64,000 bases of DNA, taken from positions 1 through 64,000 of the forward strand of contig CAYLZW010000005.1 of assembly GCA_964388085.1 (NCBI GenBank), read 5' to 3'. A program made the position numbers and the translations under genes. Shown here piece after piece: positions 31,728 through 40,224 of this stretch. The DNA is from CAYLZW01 sp964388085 (GTDB lineage: Bacteria; Myxococcota; UBA727; CAYLZW01). The first letter of the stretch is position 1; the number at the start of each line of letters is the position of its first letter. Below the pieces are notes generated by a model. That model ran no database searches, was not told where the DNA came from, and was given only the letters and a program-made list of their open reading frames with translations.

Positions 31728-32660
31728 CTAGATCTCATACCAGTCGTCCCCCAGCACCTTCGGCCGCACGCGAACCCGAGGGTCATTCTCCACGATCGAA
31801 TAGGGGGCGCAGCTCTTGATCAACCAGACGTTGCCGCCGACGACCGAGTGATGTCCGACGACCGTGTTTCCGCCCAGGATCGTCGCGCCGGCATAGATCG
31901 TCACATTGTCCTCGATCGTCGGGTGCCGCTTCTTGTCCTGCAGCTTCCGCGACACGCTCAACGCACCCAGCGAGACACCCTGGTAGACCTTCACCGAGTC
32001 GCCGATCACCGTCGTCTCGCCGATGACCACGCCGGTCCCGTGGTCGATGTGAAACGAGCGGCCGATAATCGCCCCCGGATGAATGTCGATCCCCGTCTTG
32101 CCGTGCGCGTGCTCGCTCATCATTCGCGCGATCAGGCGGGCGCCGTGGGTCCAGAACCAATGCGCGATGCGATGCACCAACACGGCCTGTACGCCCGGGT
32201 AGCTCAAGATGATCTCGTCCCGCGAGCGCGCCGCGGGATCGCCCTCGAGCAGCGCCTGCACGTCGAGCGAGAGGAAATGGCGTAGCTCCGGGACGCAGCC
32301 GAGGAAGCTCATGCTCAGCTCGTGCGCTTCGGCCTCGACGGCGGCCTCGGTGACCTCTTCGCCGGCCGCGCGGCGCTCCCAGACGAGGTTTTTCTTGAGC
32401 TGCTCGCGCACGTCGTCGAATAGCAGCGCCACCTTGTTGCCGGTGACGTACTCGGCGTTCTCGCGCGTGATGTCCTCCTCGCGGGTGAAGCCGGGGAACA
32501 CGAGGTTCTCGAGGCGGCAGAGGATCGCGTCGACGGCGCTGCGCGAGGGCAGGTTCGGTCCGCCCACGTGGTTGATGCCGCCCTCGTCGGCGTAGGAGCG
32601 CAGGATGGCGTTCGTGATGGACGCGAGCGTGTGCGGGCTTTGGGACGGCGGGGAGCTCAA
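31728..32660 (-). CDS. cysE: Serine O-acetyltransferase
   Basis: 310 residues. The C-terminal half is a left-handed beta helix of hexapeptide repeats: GIDIHPGAIIGRSFHIDHGT, then GVVIGETTVIGDSVKVYQGV and GATILGGNTVVG. The catalytic His is in the IHPGA/HIDHGT part. It makes O-acetylserine for cysteine synthesis. The N-terminal helical part (about 160 residues) is longer than in E. coli CysE and fits the EpsC/SrpH-like branch. The start is TTG at 32660 with AGGAGA six bases upstream. The next gene upstream, rsgA, is 35 bases away on the same strand. Confidence 0.92.
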   Translation of the reverse strand: MSSPPSQSPHTLASITNAILRSYADEGGINHVGGPNLPSRSAVDAILCRLENLVFPGFTREEDITRENAEYVTGNKVALLFDDVREQLKKNLVWERRAAGEEVTEAAVEAEAHELSMSFLGCVPELRHFLSLDVQALLEGDPAARSRDEIILSYPGVQAVLVHRIAHWFWTHGARLIARMMSEHAHGKTGIDIHPGAIIGRSFHIDHGTGVVIGETTVIGDSVKVYQGVSLGALSVSRKLQDKKRHPTIEDNVTIYAGATILGGNTVVGHHSVVGGNVWLIKSCAPYSIVENDPRVRVRPKVLGDDWYEI

Positions 32661-32695
32661 GGCGGTCTCCTGTAGGAGATAACGGAACAGGGCGC

Positions 32696-33688
32696 TCAGG
32701 CGCGCGGATCTTCGCCGGTCATGACCTCACGCAACAGCGCGCGGTAGCTCTCGAGGCGGGCGGCGTCGACCCGTCCTTCGCTGGCGGCACGTTCGACCGC
32801 GCAGCCGGGCTCGCGCTGGTGCAGGCAATCGCGGAAGCGGCAGCCCTCGCGCGCGAGGTCGCCGATGCCGGCGAAGTGCTCGGCCAGCTCGTGCGCGCTG
32901 ACGTCCACGAGGCCGAACTCCTTGATGCCGGGCGTGTCGACGAGCTCGCCGCCGCCGGGCAGGCGATGCAGCGTGGACGCGGTGGTGGTGTGCCGGCCGC
33001 GTCCGGAGGCTTCGGAGAGCGTCTTGGTGGCGAGCTCGGTGCCGACCAGGCGGTTGGTCAGTGAGCTCTTGCCGACGCCCGAGTGCCCCGTCAGGACGGC
33101 GCGGCCGCGCTCCTTGATGAGGGTGGCCAGCTCGTCACAGCCATGGCCGAGGGCGGCGGAGGCGCCAAGCACGGGGATGTCCGGCCCGAAGACGCGACGG
33201 AGGCGCGCGAGGGCGGCCTCGGCGCCTGGCACGTCCATCTTGTTCACGCACACGGCCGGCGCGATGCCGCTGCGGCGCGCGGCGACGACGGCGCGGTCGA
33301 TGAGCCCCGTGCGCGGCGGCGGCTCCACGGCGACCACCACGACCACCAGATCGAGGTTCGCGGCCACCACGTGCTCACCGCCGCCCGGCGAGCGTCTCAA
33401 CAGCGCCCGCTCGCGCTCGAGGCGGGTCAGGCGCTCCCCCTCCACGCGCACGCGGTCGCCGACGACGTGCCCCGAGCGGCGCTGGACACGCACCTGCAGG
33501 CGCGCGCCGTCGTCGAGCTCCACCTCGACGGCGACGCCGAGGTGGGAGACGATCACGCCTTGTTGGCCGAGCCCTTCCCGCGCGCCGCCCGGGCTGTCGC
33601 CACGGCCCGGCTTGCCCGCAAAGGCGCCCCTGCCCCCTGCCGTGCGGCGGGATCGGCCGCCTCTAAAGCCGGACGAGGGCGACTTCAT
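32696..33688 (-). CDS. rsgA: Ribosome small-subunit-dependent GTPase RsgA
   Basis: 330 residues. After a basic Gly-rich N-terminus comes an OB fold (about 40-100). The circularly permuted GTPase follows, with its motifs in order G4 (CVNKMD), G1 (TGHSGVGKSSL) and G3 (VDTPGIKEFG). The zinc knuckle GCRFRDCLHQREPGC (C-x5-C-x-H-x5-C) closes it. It acts in late 30S ribosome maturation. GRGRHTTT is the switch region typical of RsgA. The downstream gene cysE is probably co-transcribed. Confidence 0.95.
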   Translation of the reverse strand: MKSPSSGFRGGRSRRTAGGRGAFAGKPGRGDSPGGAREGLGQQGVIVSHLGVAVEVELDDGARLQVRVQRRSGHVVGDRVRVEGERLTRLERERALLRRSPGGGEHVVAANLDLVVVVVAVEPPPRTGLIDRAVVAARRSGIAPAVCVNKMDVPGAEAALARLRRVFGPDIPVLGASAALGHGCDELATLIKERGRAVLTGHSGVGKSSLTNRLVGTELATKTLSEASGRGRHTTTASTLHRLPGGGELVDTPGIKEFGLVDVSAHELAEHFAGIGDLAREGCRFRDCLHQREPGCAVERAASEGRVDAARLESYRALLREVMTGEDPRA

Positions 33689-33825
33689 GCGGGCTCCAGG
33701 GGCCGTGCTTCGGCGGACGAGGTCTCTTGCCTAGGGGCTTGGAATCGCGGTTGTTTCCAGGGGGCGGGGCGGTGCATGTGACCCCCCCGCGCGCGCTGGA
33801 CCGCAACCGTATGCGGAATTCGGCG

Positions 33826-33854
33826 TTGACGGCGCATTGGGATTGTCCGATGAG
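33826..33854 (+). promoter_or_regulatory. Possible sigma-70-type promoter of the HU gene
   Basis: TTGACG at 33826 and gATgAg at 33849 are 17 bases apart, about 125 bases before the ATG. The -35 is good, the -10 weak. Confidence 0.25.
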
Positions 33855-33978
33855 GGCGGCTCACCTCTCGCCCGTAGGCGCGCAGCGCGGCCTCCAGCCC
33901 CGTTGCGACATCGAACCCAGCCACAAGGCTTCCCGCCTGAAGGCACTTAGCCGCAAGGCACTGCACAGGAGCGCTCCC

Positions 33979-34248
33979 ATGACCAAGGCCGAGCTCGTCG
34001 ACCTCATCTGCTCGAAGCACGACGTCAACAAGAAGACCGGCGCCGAGATCCTCGACACCGTCTTCGGCACCGTCGCGACCACCATCAAGAAGGACGAGAA
34101 GTTCACCTACCCGGGCTTCGGCACCTTCACCGTCCGCCACCGCAAGGAGCGCATGGGCACGGACCCGCGCACCAAGGCGCAGATCAAGATCCCCGCCTCG
34201 AAGACGGTCGGCTTCAAGCCCGCCAAGGCCTTCAAGGACACGCTCTAA
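33979..34248 (+). CDS. HU-family histone-like DNA-binding protein
   Basis: 89 residues, the standard HU length. The helical dimerisation part (MTKAELVDLICSKHDVNKKT) is followed by the beta-arm region: GFGTFTVRHRKERMGTDPRT, then IKIPASKTVGFKPAKAFK. The usual G-R-N-P-x-T-G arm tip reads GTDPRTK. It bends and compacts DNA. AGGAG lies upstream of the ATG at 33979. A longer reading upstream would add an unrelated segment. A clear terminator follows. Confidence 0.93.
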   Translation: MTKAELVDLICSKHDVNKKTGAEILDTVFGTVATTIKKDEKFTYPGFGTFTVRHRKERMGTDPRTKAQIKIPASKTVGFKPAKAFKDTL

Positions 34249-34304
34249 GCCACTCGCTGGCAGAGCTGCCGTGAGCCGCGCCCTCGGGAGCGGCGCGTGC
34301 GGGG

Positions 34305-34337
34305 AGGGGCGGCCTGATGCCGCCCCTTCTCTTTGTC
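34305..34337 (+). terminator. Intrinsic terminator of the HU gene
   Basis: aggggcggc pairs with gccgcccct (9-bp GC-rich stem, 5-base loop), followed by tctctttgtctgg. It lies about 57 bases after the stop and is the clearest terminator in the window. Confidence 0.85.
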
Positions 34338-34364
34338 TGGTGATCGAGCGCCCGCGCGGAGGGG

Positions 34365-34778
34365 TCACTGGATGCGGCCCTGCTGCGCGATGCGGAGCAG
34401 CGCCTGGCGCGCCTGGTCCTCATGGTCGGAGCTCGCGCGCAGCTTCAGGACCTCTTGCATATCGTCGAGCGCCAAGAGCGGCCGCTCGTGCTCGAGGTGC
34501 AAAAGGCCGCGGCGCAGCAGCCAGGTCGAGCGTGCCAGGGACGTCAGCGGAGGCTCCGTCTGGCCGAGGCTATGGTCGGCGACCGCCACGGCGTCGTCCG
34601 CGCGCCCGCGCTGCAGCAGCAACAGGAAGCGAAAGCCCTCGGCGTCGGCGTTGTAGCCGCCTGCGCGCAGGCCCTCGAGCAGCGCGAGCGCGCCGTCGAT
34701 GTCTCCCGAGGTCGAGCGGGCGAGCGCCTGCACGAGCACGAGCGATGCGCCGCCGGGGGGGCGTGGTTTCGACGTCAC
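34365..34778 (-). CDS. Small TPR-like protein
   Basis: 137 residues, mostly helical. Two or three segments look like TPR helix pairs (GDIDGALALLEGLRAGGYNA; GRADDAVAVADHSL; RPLLALDDMQEVLKLRASSD). No enzyme motif is seen. The start is GTG at 34778. It starts 31 bases after the stop of the paralogous membrane protein gene on the same strand and could belong to that operon. It is convergent with HU. Confidence 0.6.
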   Translation of the reverse strand: MTSKPRPPGGASLVLVQALARSTSGDIDGALALLEGLRAGGYNADAEGFRFLLLLQRGRADDAVAVADHSLGQTEPPLTSLARSTWLLRRGLLHLEHERPLLALDDMQEVLKLRASSDHEDQARQALLRIAQQGRIQ

Positions 34779-34809
34779 GACCGTGTTGTAGCGCGGCGGT
34801 GCGCCTCGG

Positions 34810-35913
34810 TCAGCGGAGACGGCCTGGCAGGAGGGCCTCGAGCGCGCCGTCGACGTTGATGCTCACCTGAGCTCCGAGCGGGATCTGTCCGCTGCGGCTC
34901 GGCGGCAGCACGAGCGGCCCCACGGCGACGAGCGTCGGCAGGTTCACGAGCTCGAGGCCGAGCGGCACCAGCTTGCCGAGGCCGACGCCCGCGGCCGCGC
35001 CGAGCACGACGCCGGTCGCGATGCCGCCGTAGCCGAGCACGGGGTTTGGCGCCGGGATGCCGAGCACGATGGCGGTGCCGAGCAGGCCGCCGGCGACGGC
35101 GCCGAGATCGAGCAGCCAGGTCTCGAAGCGCGTGATGGGCGCGAAGGGCGACAAGAGCAGCCCGGCGCCGAAGCCGAGGTTCACGACGCTGCCGACCAGC
35201 AGCGTGCCGTCCTCGAAGCGCAGCGGCAGCTCGAACATGAGCTGCCCGAGCGTCGCGAGCGTCCCGCTCCAGAGGCCGAGGGAGAGCCCGAGCGGACCGG
35301 CGCCTTCGGGGAGGTCCGTGAACGCGGCCACGGCGGCGCCGCCGGCGAGGGTACCTGCCGCGCCCGCCAACATCGCCGTCGTCGACGCGGCGCCGCGCAG
35401 GCGCCACCAATCGAGCAGGTAACGATCGCCATAGCCGTTCACGAGCAGCCCGCTCACGGCCGAATTGAAGGTGGCCAGAAACTGACTCGCGCGCAGCACA
35501 TTCGCGTCGCCTGCGCTCAGCTCGGGCAAGAGCGCGGTCGCGAGCGTCGCCAGCGCCACCCCGCCGGCGCCGCCGACGATGGGCGTGATGAAGAATGACG
35601 CGAGGATGAGCGGCTGCAGCTCCCCCGGCAGCGAGACCTGCCCGACCTGCGTGATCAGGAAGCCAGCGTCGACGAGCGCGACGGTCGCGAGGTAGCCGCC
35701 GAGGAGCGTGCTGGTGGCGATCAGCTCGGCCTTGCCGCTGGTGATGAATGCGCCGACCTGCTCGAAGCCTCTCGCTTTCGGCGGGAGCTCCAGCGCTGGG
35801 AGCGGCTCCGCGTCCTCCGCTTGCTCGGCCGGATCCAAGCCGACCATGGGCTCGTCGGCCAGCGCCGTGGCGGAGCTCGAGAGGACAAGGAGAGTCACGA
35901 GGAGCGCGCGCAT
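34810..35913 (-). CDS. Exported membrane-type protein, paralog of the preceding gene (2 of 2)
   Basis: 367 residues. A signal peptide (MRALLVTLLVLSSSATALA) is followed by a short acidic linker. About ten Gly/Ala/Leu-rich hydrophobic stretches are then separated by short polar turns. The repeat element AGDANVLRASQF, the segment RFETWLLDLGAVAGGLLG and the ending LVLPPSRSGQ align with AGDAALVSS, RPATWLIEAGGIAGVLSG and ILPPAPGRDD in the upstream gene, so the two are paralogs. I do not recognise a family. The ATG at 35913 sits one codon after a possible GTG at 35916, nine bases from the upstream stop. Confidence 0.75.
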   Translation of the reverse strand: MRALLVTLLVLSSSATALADEPMVGLDPAEQAEDAEPLPALELPPKARGFEQVGAFITSGKAELIATSTLLGGYLATVALVDAGFLITQVGQVSLPGELQPLILASFFITPIVGGAGGVALATLATALLPELSAGDANVLRASQFLATFNSAVSGLLVNGYGDRYLLDWWRLRGAASTTAMLAGAAGTLAGGAAVAAFTDLPEGAGPLGLSLGLWSGTLATLGQLMFELPLRFEDGTLLVGSVVNLGFGAGLLLSPFAPITRFETWLLDLGAVAGGLLGTAIVLGIPAPNPVLGYGGIATGVVLGAAAGVGLGKLVPLGLELVNLPTLVAVGPLVLPPSRSGQIPLGAQVSINVDGALEALLPGRLR

Positions 35914-35922
35914 CACATCACG

Positions 35923-36960
35923 CTAAAACCGCACGATGGCGAACAGGGCGGGCGCGATGTCGTCGCGTCCGGGTGCAGGAGGGAGGATCGCCGGCGCGAG
36001 CGACAAGAGCGGCGTGGTGAGATCCGCGATGTCGAATCGGCGCACGACGTCCGACACGAGCACCGCGCCGGCCGCGCCGGCCGCGACGCCGAGCCCCGTC
36101 GTCACGGTCACCATGCCCGGGTACACGCCGCTTGGCAGCCCTGCGTCCGAGAAGAACGCCATGAGCGCGAGCCCGCTGAGCACCCCGGCGATGCCGCCCG
36201 CCTCGATGAGCCAGGTCGCCGGACGCTCGAGCGCGAGGAAGGGGTGCAGGGCGAAGGCCGCGCTCCAGGGCAGCACGCTCGCGGCGAGCACGACGCTGAC
36301 GGCCGTCGGGAAGCTGCCGATGGGGTCCCCGGGCGGGGCGACGATGAGCCCGGAGCTCCCGAGCGTGAACCAGGACAGCCCGCCGAGCACCGCCCCCCAG
36401 AGCGCCGCGCTGTTCAGCACCCCGACGTCACCGGGATCGATCTCGAGGCCCCACGCCGCGGCCGCGCCGAGCGCGCCGAGGCCGACACCGGCGCCGAGCA
36501 CGGTCGAGAAGCGCAACGGAATGTGCCCGACGTCATTGCGTTGATCGAACATGAGCAGCTGCAGAGCGACGCCCCAGGCGCTGCCGGTCCACAACATCGA
36601 CGACACGAGCGCCGCGTCCCCCGCGTCGAGCGCGAGGCCATAGGCGGCGATGGCGGCGGCGGCTCCTCCTGTGAGGATGCCGAACGCCGGCGCGCCGATG
36701 AGCCACGGCAGCGAGTCGACTTCGCTGATCCTCGTCGCCGACAGCGCGGTGGCGGCCGCCAGGAAGCCCGCCACGCCGCCGTAGGCAGCGCTGTGGAAGA
36801 CGAGCTCAGGCGCGCCGCTCTGGACCAAGGCCGATACGGACACCGTGCGTTCGGTGATGGCCGATTCGTCGGGGGAGACACTCTCTCCCTCGGCCCGAGC
36901 GCCGAGCGCCGTGGAGCACACAGCAAGGACGACGACGAGGAGGAGCGTCGCCTTTGTCAG
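35923..36960 (-). CDS. Exported membrane-type protein, paralog of the following gene (1 of 2), apparent CTG start
   Basis: 345 residues if read from CTG at 36960. From there the product begins (M)TKATLLLVVVLAVCSTALGA, a complete signal peptide with Lys, hydrophobic core and Ala-x-Ala-like site. From the first standard start (GTG at 36921) only the tail of it would remain. The CTG overlaps the stop of the beta-propeller gene (CTGA), like a usual ATGA junction, and GCAGG lies about nine bases upstream. The mature part is built of hydrophobic Gly/Ala-rich stretches and ends ALFAIVRF, with a terminal Phe. An outer-membrane location is possible but unproven. It is paralogous to the next gene. Function unknown. 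Confidence 0.7.
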   Translation of the reverse strand: MTKATLLLVVVLAVCSTALGARAEGESVSPDESAITERTVSVSALVQSGAPELVFHSAAYGGVAGFLAAATALSATRISEVDSLPWLIGAPAFGILTGGAAAAIAAYGLALDAGDAALVSSMLWTGSAWGVALQLLMFDQRNDVGHIPLRFSTVLGAGVGLGALGAAAAWGLEIDPGDVGVLNSAALWGAVLGGLSWFTLGSSGLIVAPPGDPIGSFPTAVSVVLAASVLPWSAAFALHPFLALERPATWLIEAGGIAGVLSGLALMAFFSDAGLPSGVYPGMVTVTTGLGVAAGAAGAVLVSDVVRRFDIADLTTPLLSLAPAILPPAPGRDDIAPALFAIVRF

Positions 36961-39074
36961 AGCGGTGTACCTGCCGGGCAGATGGCGTCGCCTTCGACCC
37001 AGAGCGGCAGCTCGCTGACGGTGGGGACGCCGTCCTCGAGGGAGGAGACGGTGATGCCGCCGGTCGAGAGCGCGTACACGTAGGCCTGCTCGCCCTCGGC
37101 GATCATCACGCTGCGGCGCACGACGGCGCAGCCCGCGTTCCAGCCCTCGAGCGGCTGGCCGTCGAAGAGCGCGAGCTGCTCGACGCCGCCCATGCGCTCG
37201 ATGCCCTGCTCGGCGTCGACGTGGAATACCTCGAGGCCGGTGGAGGTGACCCGGCCGGCGTCGTCGGTGAGCTGAATCGGGATGCCGAGCGCCGCTCGCG
37301 CCGGGAAGAACGTGAAGGCGTGGTGGTCGGTGAGCGCCTCCGAGAACGACAGTCCATCGCCGAAGGTCTCGCGCTGCGCCAGCGAGGGCGCGTCGGGGTT
37401 CTCGACGTCGAAGACGCTGAGCGCCATGCCGAGCACGGTGCCGCGCTCGTCCGAATCGACGCCGATGGTGAGGATGTGGTCGTCACCGAGCGGGTGGATG
37501 TAGGTCGAGTAGCCCGCCACCTCGAGCTCGCCGCGCAGGCGGGGGCTCCTCGGATCGCTGAGATCGATGACGAAGAGCGGATCCCAGACACCGCCCGCGG
37601 GCGCCGGCGGGATGCGCCACGACGGCGGCACGGACAGCTCCCCGCCCTCGAGGGGATAGGTGACGACGTAGGCGAAGTCGCCCAGGAAGCGCACGGCCTG
37701 GACGAGCTCACCATCGCCGATGTTGTCCACGCGGCCGACCTCGACGAGGCTCAGCTCCTGCTCCTCGAGCACCACGAGGGAGGTCCGGTTGTTGTCGGCT
37801 GCACCGTCGAGGCTGTCGTTCGTGGTCAGCACCGCGCGGAGGCGGCCGTCTTCCTCGTCGAGCGAGAACTGGTTGTGCAAGCGGCCGGGCAGCGTGCCCG
37901 TGGCGCGGTACTCGGCGGCGCCGTCCCCCTCGGTGAAGGCGCGCAGCTTGTGAAAGCGCGTCTCGGCGTATTCGGGCGTGAAGTAGCCGCCGTCGTGCCA
38001 GAGCGTGTCCGCCAGATAGACGCTCTCCTCGCTGGCGTAGATGAAATCGGGGTTGCCGACGACGCCGGTGGACTTGAGCGGGGCGTTCGGCTCGCTCATC
38101 GAGTAGGTGTGCACCACGACCAGGTTCTGTCCGTCGCTGCTCTCGGGCGCGAACGTGTTGTGGCATTGGAAGGCGAGGCCCTCGCGCAGCGTGGTGTTCG
38201 CCTCGACGTCCACGTCGCGCACGCCCGGCAGCGCGTTGCGCAGGCCGTGCGCCTCGAGCAGCGCGCGGTTCTTGTCGTCCATGAACGGCGCCGACTGATC
38301 GATCCACGGCCAGGACATCTGCGTGCGCGTGACGACGAGCACCTCGTCACCGACGCGGCGTGCGTCGACGTAGCTGCCGTCCACGCGCGTCTCGCGCAGC
38401 AGCACCGGCGCCCGCGGGTCCTCGACGTCGAAGAGCTGCAGCACCACGCTCGGGCCAAAGGCGGCGCGGACGGTCTCGCTGAAGTCGCTGGCGGCGACCA
38501 GCGCGCGCCCCTCGTCGAAGAACATGGCGAAGGCCTGGCCGACGATGGGCGTGCGCGAGCGGACCTGCATCTCGGCGGCGGGCCAGGCGTCCACGATGAT
38601 CATCTCGCCGCGGCGCAGCACGTACAGGTGCTCTCCGTCGCTCTTCACGAAGTCGGCTTCATCGACCGCTTCTTCTTGCGTGTTCGTCTCGGTGAACTCG
38701 CGGTCGTCGGGCAGACCGCCGCTGACGGGCGGCTGCACGCCGGAGTCATCCATGGCGTTGGTCGACTCGGCGCCGTTGGCCGCGCCCTGCTCGGCGCTCA
38801 CGACGTCTCCTCCCGCCTCGCGCGACACGTCACCGGGAGCGGTGCTGATGGCCTCGTCCGAGCACCCGAGCACCGGGCCCGCGCCCGAGCCAGCCCGCGT
38901 CTCGACGCGAGGGTGCAGCACCTGGTCCTGCAGGTAGGTCTCGAGGTCGTCGCAGGTCTCGAAGCGGTGCAGCGTCTCACCGCCGAGCGGCGCCCCGCAC
39001 TGGACCGACATGAGCAAGACGCCGCCCACGGAGAGCCCGATGCGGGTAACGGCGAGCGCGCGCTTGTGCTGCAT
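36957..39074 (-). CDS. Secreted beta-propeller domain protein (PF09826-like)
   Basis: 705 residues. An exported N-terminus (MQHKRALAVTRIGLSVGGVL) is followed by a Cys/Asp/Ser-rich spacer to about 140. The propeller part then opens with the TNTQEEAVDEADFVKSDGEH motif typical of the bacterial/archaeal C-terminal propeller family. Blade repeats follow, each with G-x-x-Y-V/A-x-x-x-R and L-x-V-F-D-V-x-x-P-x-x-P (LQLFDVEDPRAPVLLRE; LSVFDVENPDAPSLAQRE; FVIDLSDPRSPRLRGELE). The role in cells is not established; protein binding at the surface is likely. The ATG at 39074 has GGAAGAG upstream. The gene begins an operon with the two paralogous exported proteins and has a sigma-54-type promoter. Confidence 0.85.
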   Translation of the reverse strand: MQHKRALAVTRIGLSVGGVLLMSVQCGAPLGGETLHRFETCDDLETYLQDQVLHPRVETRAGSGAGPVLGCSDEAISTAPGDVSREAGGDVVSAEQGAANGAESTNAMDDSGVQPPVSGGLPDDREFTETNTQEEAVDEADFVKSDGEHLYVLRRGEMIIVDAWPAAEMQVRSRTPIVGQAFAMFFDEGRALVAASDFSETVRAAFGPSVVLQLFDVEDPRAPVLLRETRVDGSYVDARRVGDEVLVVTRTQMSWPWIDQSAPFMDDKNRALLEAHGLRNALPGVRDVDVEANTTLREGLAFQCHNTFAPESSDGQNLVVVHTYSMSEPNAPLKSTGVVGNPDFIYASEESVYLADTLWHDGGYFTPEYAETRFHKLRAFTEGDGAAEYRATGTLPGRLHNQFSLDEEDGRLRAVLTTNDSLDGAADNNRTSLVVLEEQELSLVEVGRVDNIGDGELVQAVRFLGDFAYVVTYPLEGGELSVPPSWRIPPAPAGGVWDPLFVIDLSDPRSPRLRGELEVAGYSTYIHPLGDDHILTIGVDSDERGTVLGMALSVFDVENPDAPSLAQRETFGDGLSFSEALTDHHAFTFFPARAALGIPIQLTDDAGRVTSTGLEVFHVDAEQGIERMGGVEQLALFDGQPLEGWNAGCAVVRRSVMIAEGEQAYVYALSTGGITVSSLEDGVPTVSELPLWVEGDAICPAGTPL

Positions 39075-39125
39075 GTCTCTTCCTCCCCGCTCCCGGCGCA
39101 AAAGCAAAGAGCGGCAGCCGGGCTT

Positions 39126-39141
39126 TGCAAAGCGCGCGCCA
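39126..39141 (-). promoter_or_regulatory. Candidate sigma-54 promoter of the beta-propeller operon
   Basis: On the minus strand TGGCGCGCGCTTTGCA matches TGGCACG-N4-TTGCA with one mismatch and exact GG-N10-GC spacing. Transcription would start near 39116, about 40 bases before the ATG at 39074. Confidence 0.5.
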
Positions 39142-39291
39142 CTCGCACGCTAGCGCCAACCCGCCGGGATTACGCGCCTTCCTCAACGAGCGGGCGCGCC
39201 GTCCCCCTCAGGAATTCACCTGTCTGCGCACGCGCGCGAGCCCGGGCAGCGACGGTGTCCGGCGCGCTTCGCGGGCCTCGGCGCGGCCTCG

Positions 39292-40023
39292 TCACTGCTG
39301 CGGCAGGCACTTCGCGCCCATGCGGTACAGCGTCGGCACGTCGGCGATGGACTTCACCACGACGGACTTCCCGCCGCTGTCGAGGTACGAGAACTGAAAG
39401 CCCTTGTCGCGCGTGAAGCAGTCGGGCGCGTTCTCGGGGCGGATGCCGAGCTCGAGGAGCTGGTCGGTCTGGCTGAGCGGCGCCCCCGTGGCGAGCGCCT
39501 CGTCGCTGCCGCCGCCCTTCAGGACGCGCTGCGCGATCCCGCCGAGCGCGACGACGATGAGCACCACGACCGCGATGACGACGTACTTCACGGCGCCGGC
39601 CCTCTTCGGCGGCGCGAGCGCGTGCATGCGCGGGTTGCTCGCCGCGGCCAGGTTCGGCGGCGCGTCGGGGGGCAGCGTGGCGCCGTGCGCCATCTCGCTG
39701 CGCCACTCCTCGAGCTCGGGGCGCACGGCCTTCTTGCTCGGCGGCGGCGTGCGCTCCTCGACGTCGAGGCCGAGCATCGACATGGCGTCGCCGCTTTGCG
39801 CGGGCACGTCCGGCGCTGCGCTCGGCGGCGGCTTCGCGGCCGGGATGACGGTGATGGCGGGCGTCTCGAGCTCCGCGGAGGGGGGCGCGGCCGGGCTGTT
39901 GCCCGCAAATGGGTTCGGCGCCGCGGCCGGCGCTGCGCCCATGATGTCCTCGAAGGGGTTGCTCGCCCCGGTCGAAGGGGTCGCGAAGGGGTTGGCTGGC
40001 TTCCCGTCACCGTCGCGCGACAT
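39292..40023 (-). CDS. Low-complexity single-pass membrane protein
   Basis: 243 residues. The first 140 are Pro/Ala/Ser/Asn-rich with repeated N-P-F-x motifs (NPFATPSTGASNPFEDI; NPFAGNSPAAPP), then a basic stretch and one helix (VKYVVIAVVVLIVVALGG, about 145-163). The last 80 residues form a small domain with two Cys (PENAPDCFTRDKGFQFSYLD; LYRMGAKCLPQQ). Most of the protein should be cytoplasmic with a periplasmic C-domain, or the reverse. No family recognised. The N-P-F repeats suggest binding of a partner. Confidence 0.7.
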   Translation of the reverse strand: MSRDGDGKPANPFATPSTGASNPFEDIMGAAPAAAPNPFAGNSPAAPPSAELETPAITVIPAAKPPPSAAPDVPAQSGDAMSMLGLDVEERTPPPSKKAVRPELEEWRSEMAHGATLPPDAPPNLAAASNPRMHALAPPKRAGAVKYVVIAVVVLIVVALGGIAQRVLKGGGSDEALATGAPLSQTDQLLELGIRPENAPDCFTRDKGFQFSYLDSGGKSVVVKSIADVPTLYRMGAKCLPQQ

Positions 40024-40162
40024 GGCGGCTCCATTCGGCGCCGTGGCGCCCGATCGCCAAGAAGGTAGCGCTGGCCGGAGAGATCACGCCAGTGCTCGCC
40101 CCGGTGTGCCTCTCTGTGTTCGCGTCGGCGCCCGCGGGGTGCGCAACGGGCCGCCCGGGATT

Positions 40163-40178
40163 TGGTCCATGCCTTGCT
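40163..40178 (+). promoter_or_regulatory. Possible sigma-54 promoter of the CBS gene
   Basis: TGGTCCATGCCTTGCT has GG-N10-GC spacing, TGG and TTGCT intact, but weak agreement between them. The start site would lie near 40189, about 36 bases before the ATG at 40225. Confidence 0.35.
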
Positions 40179-40224
40179 TGGTTCTCGTTGTGGACCGCGT
40201 CCGCGCGGAGACCCTGGAGGCGCT

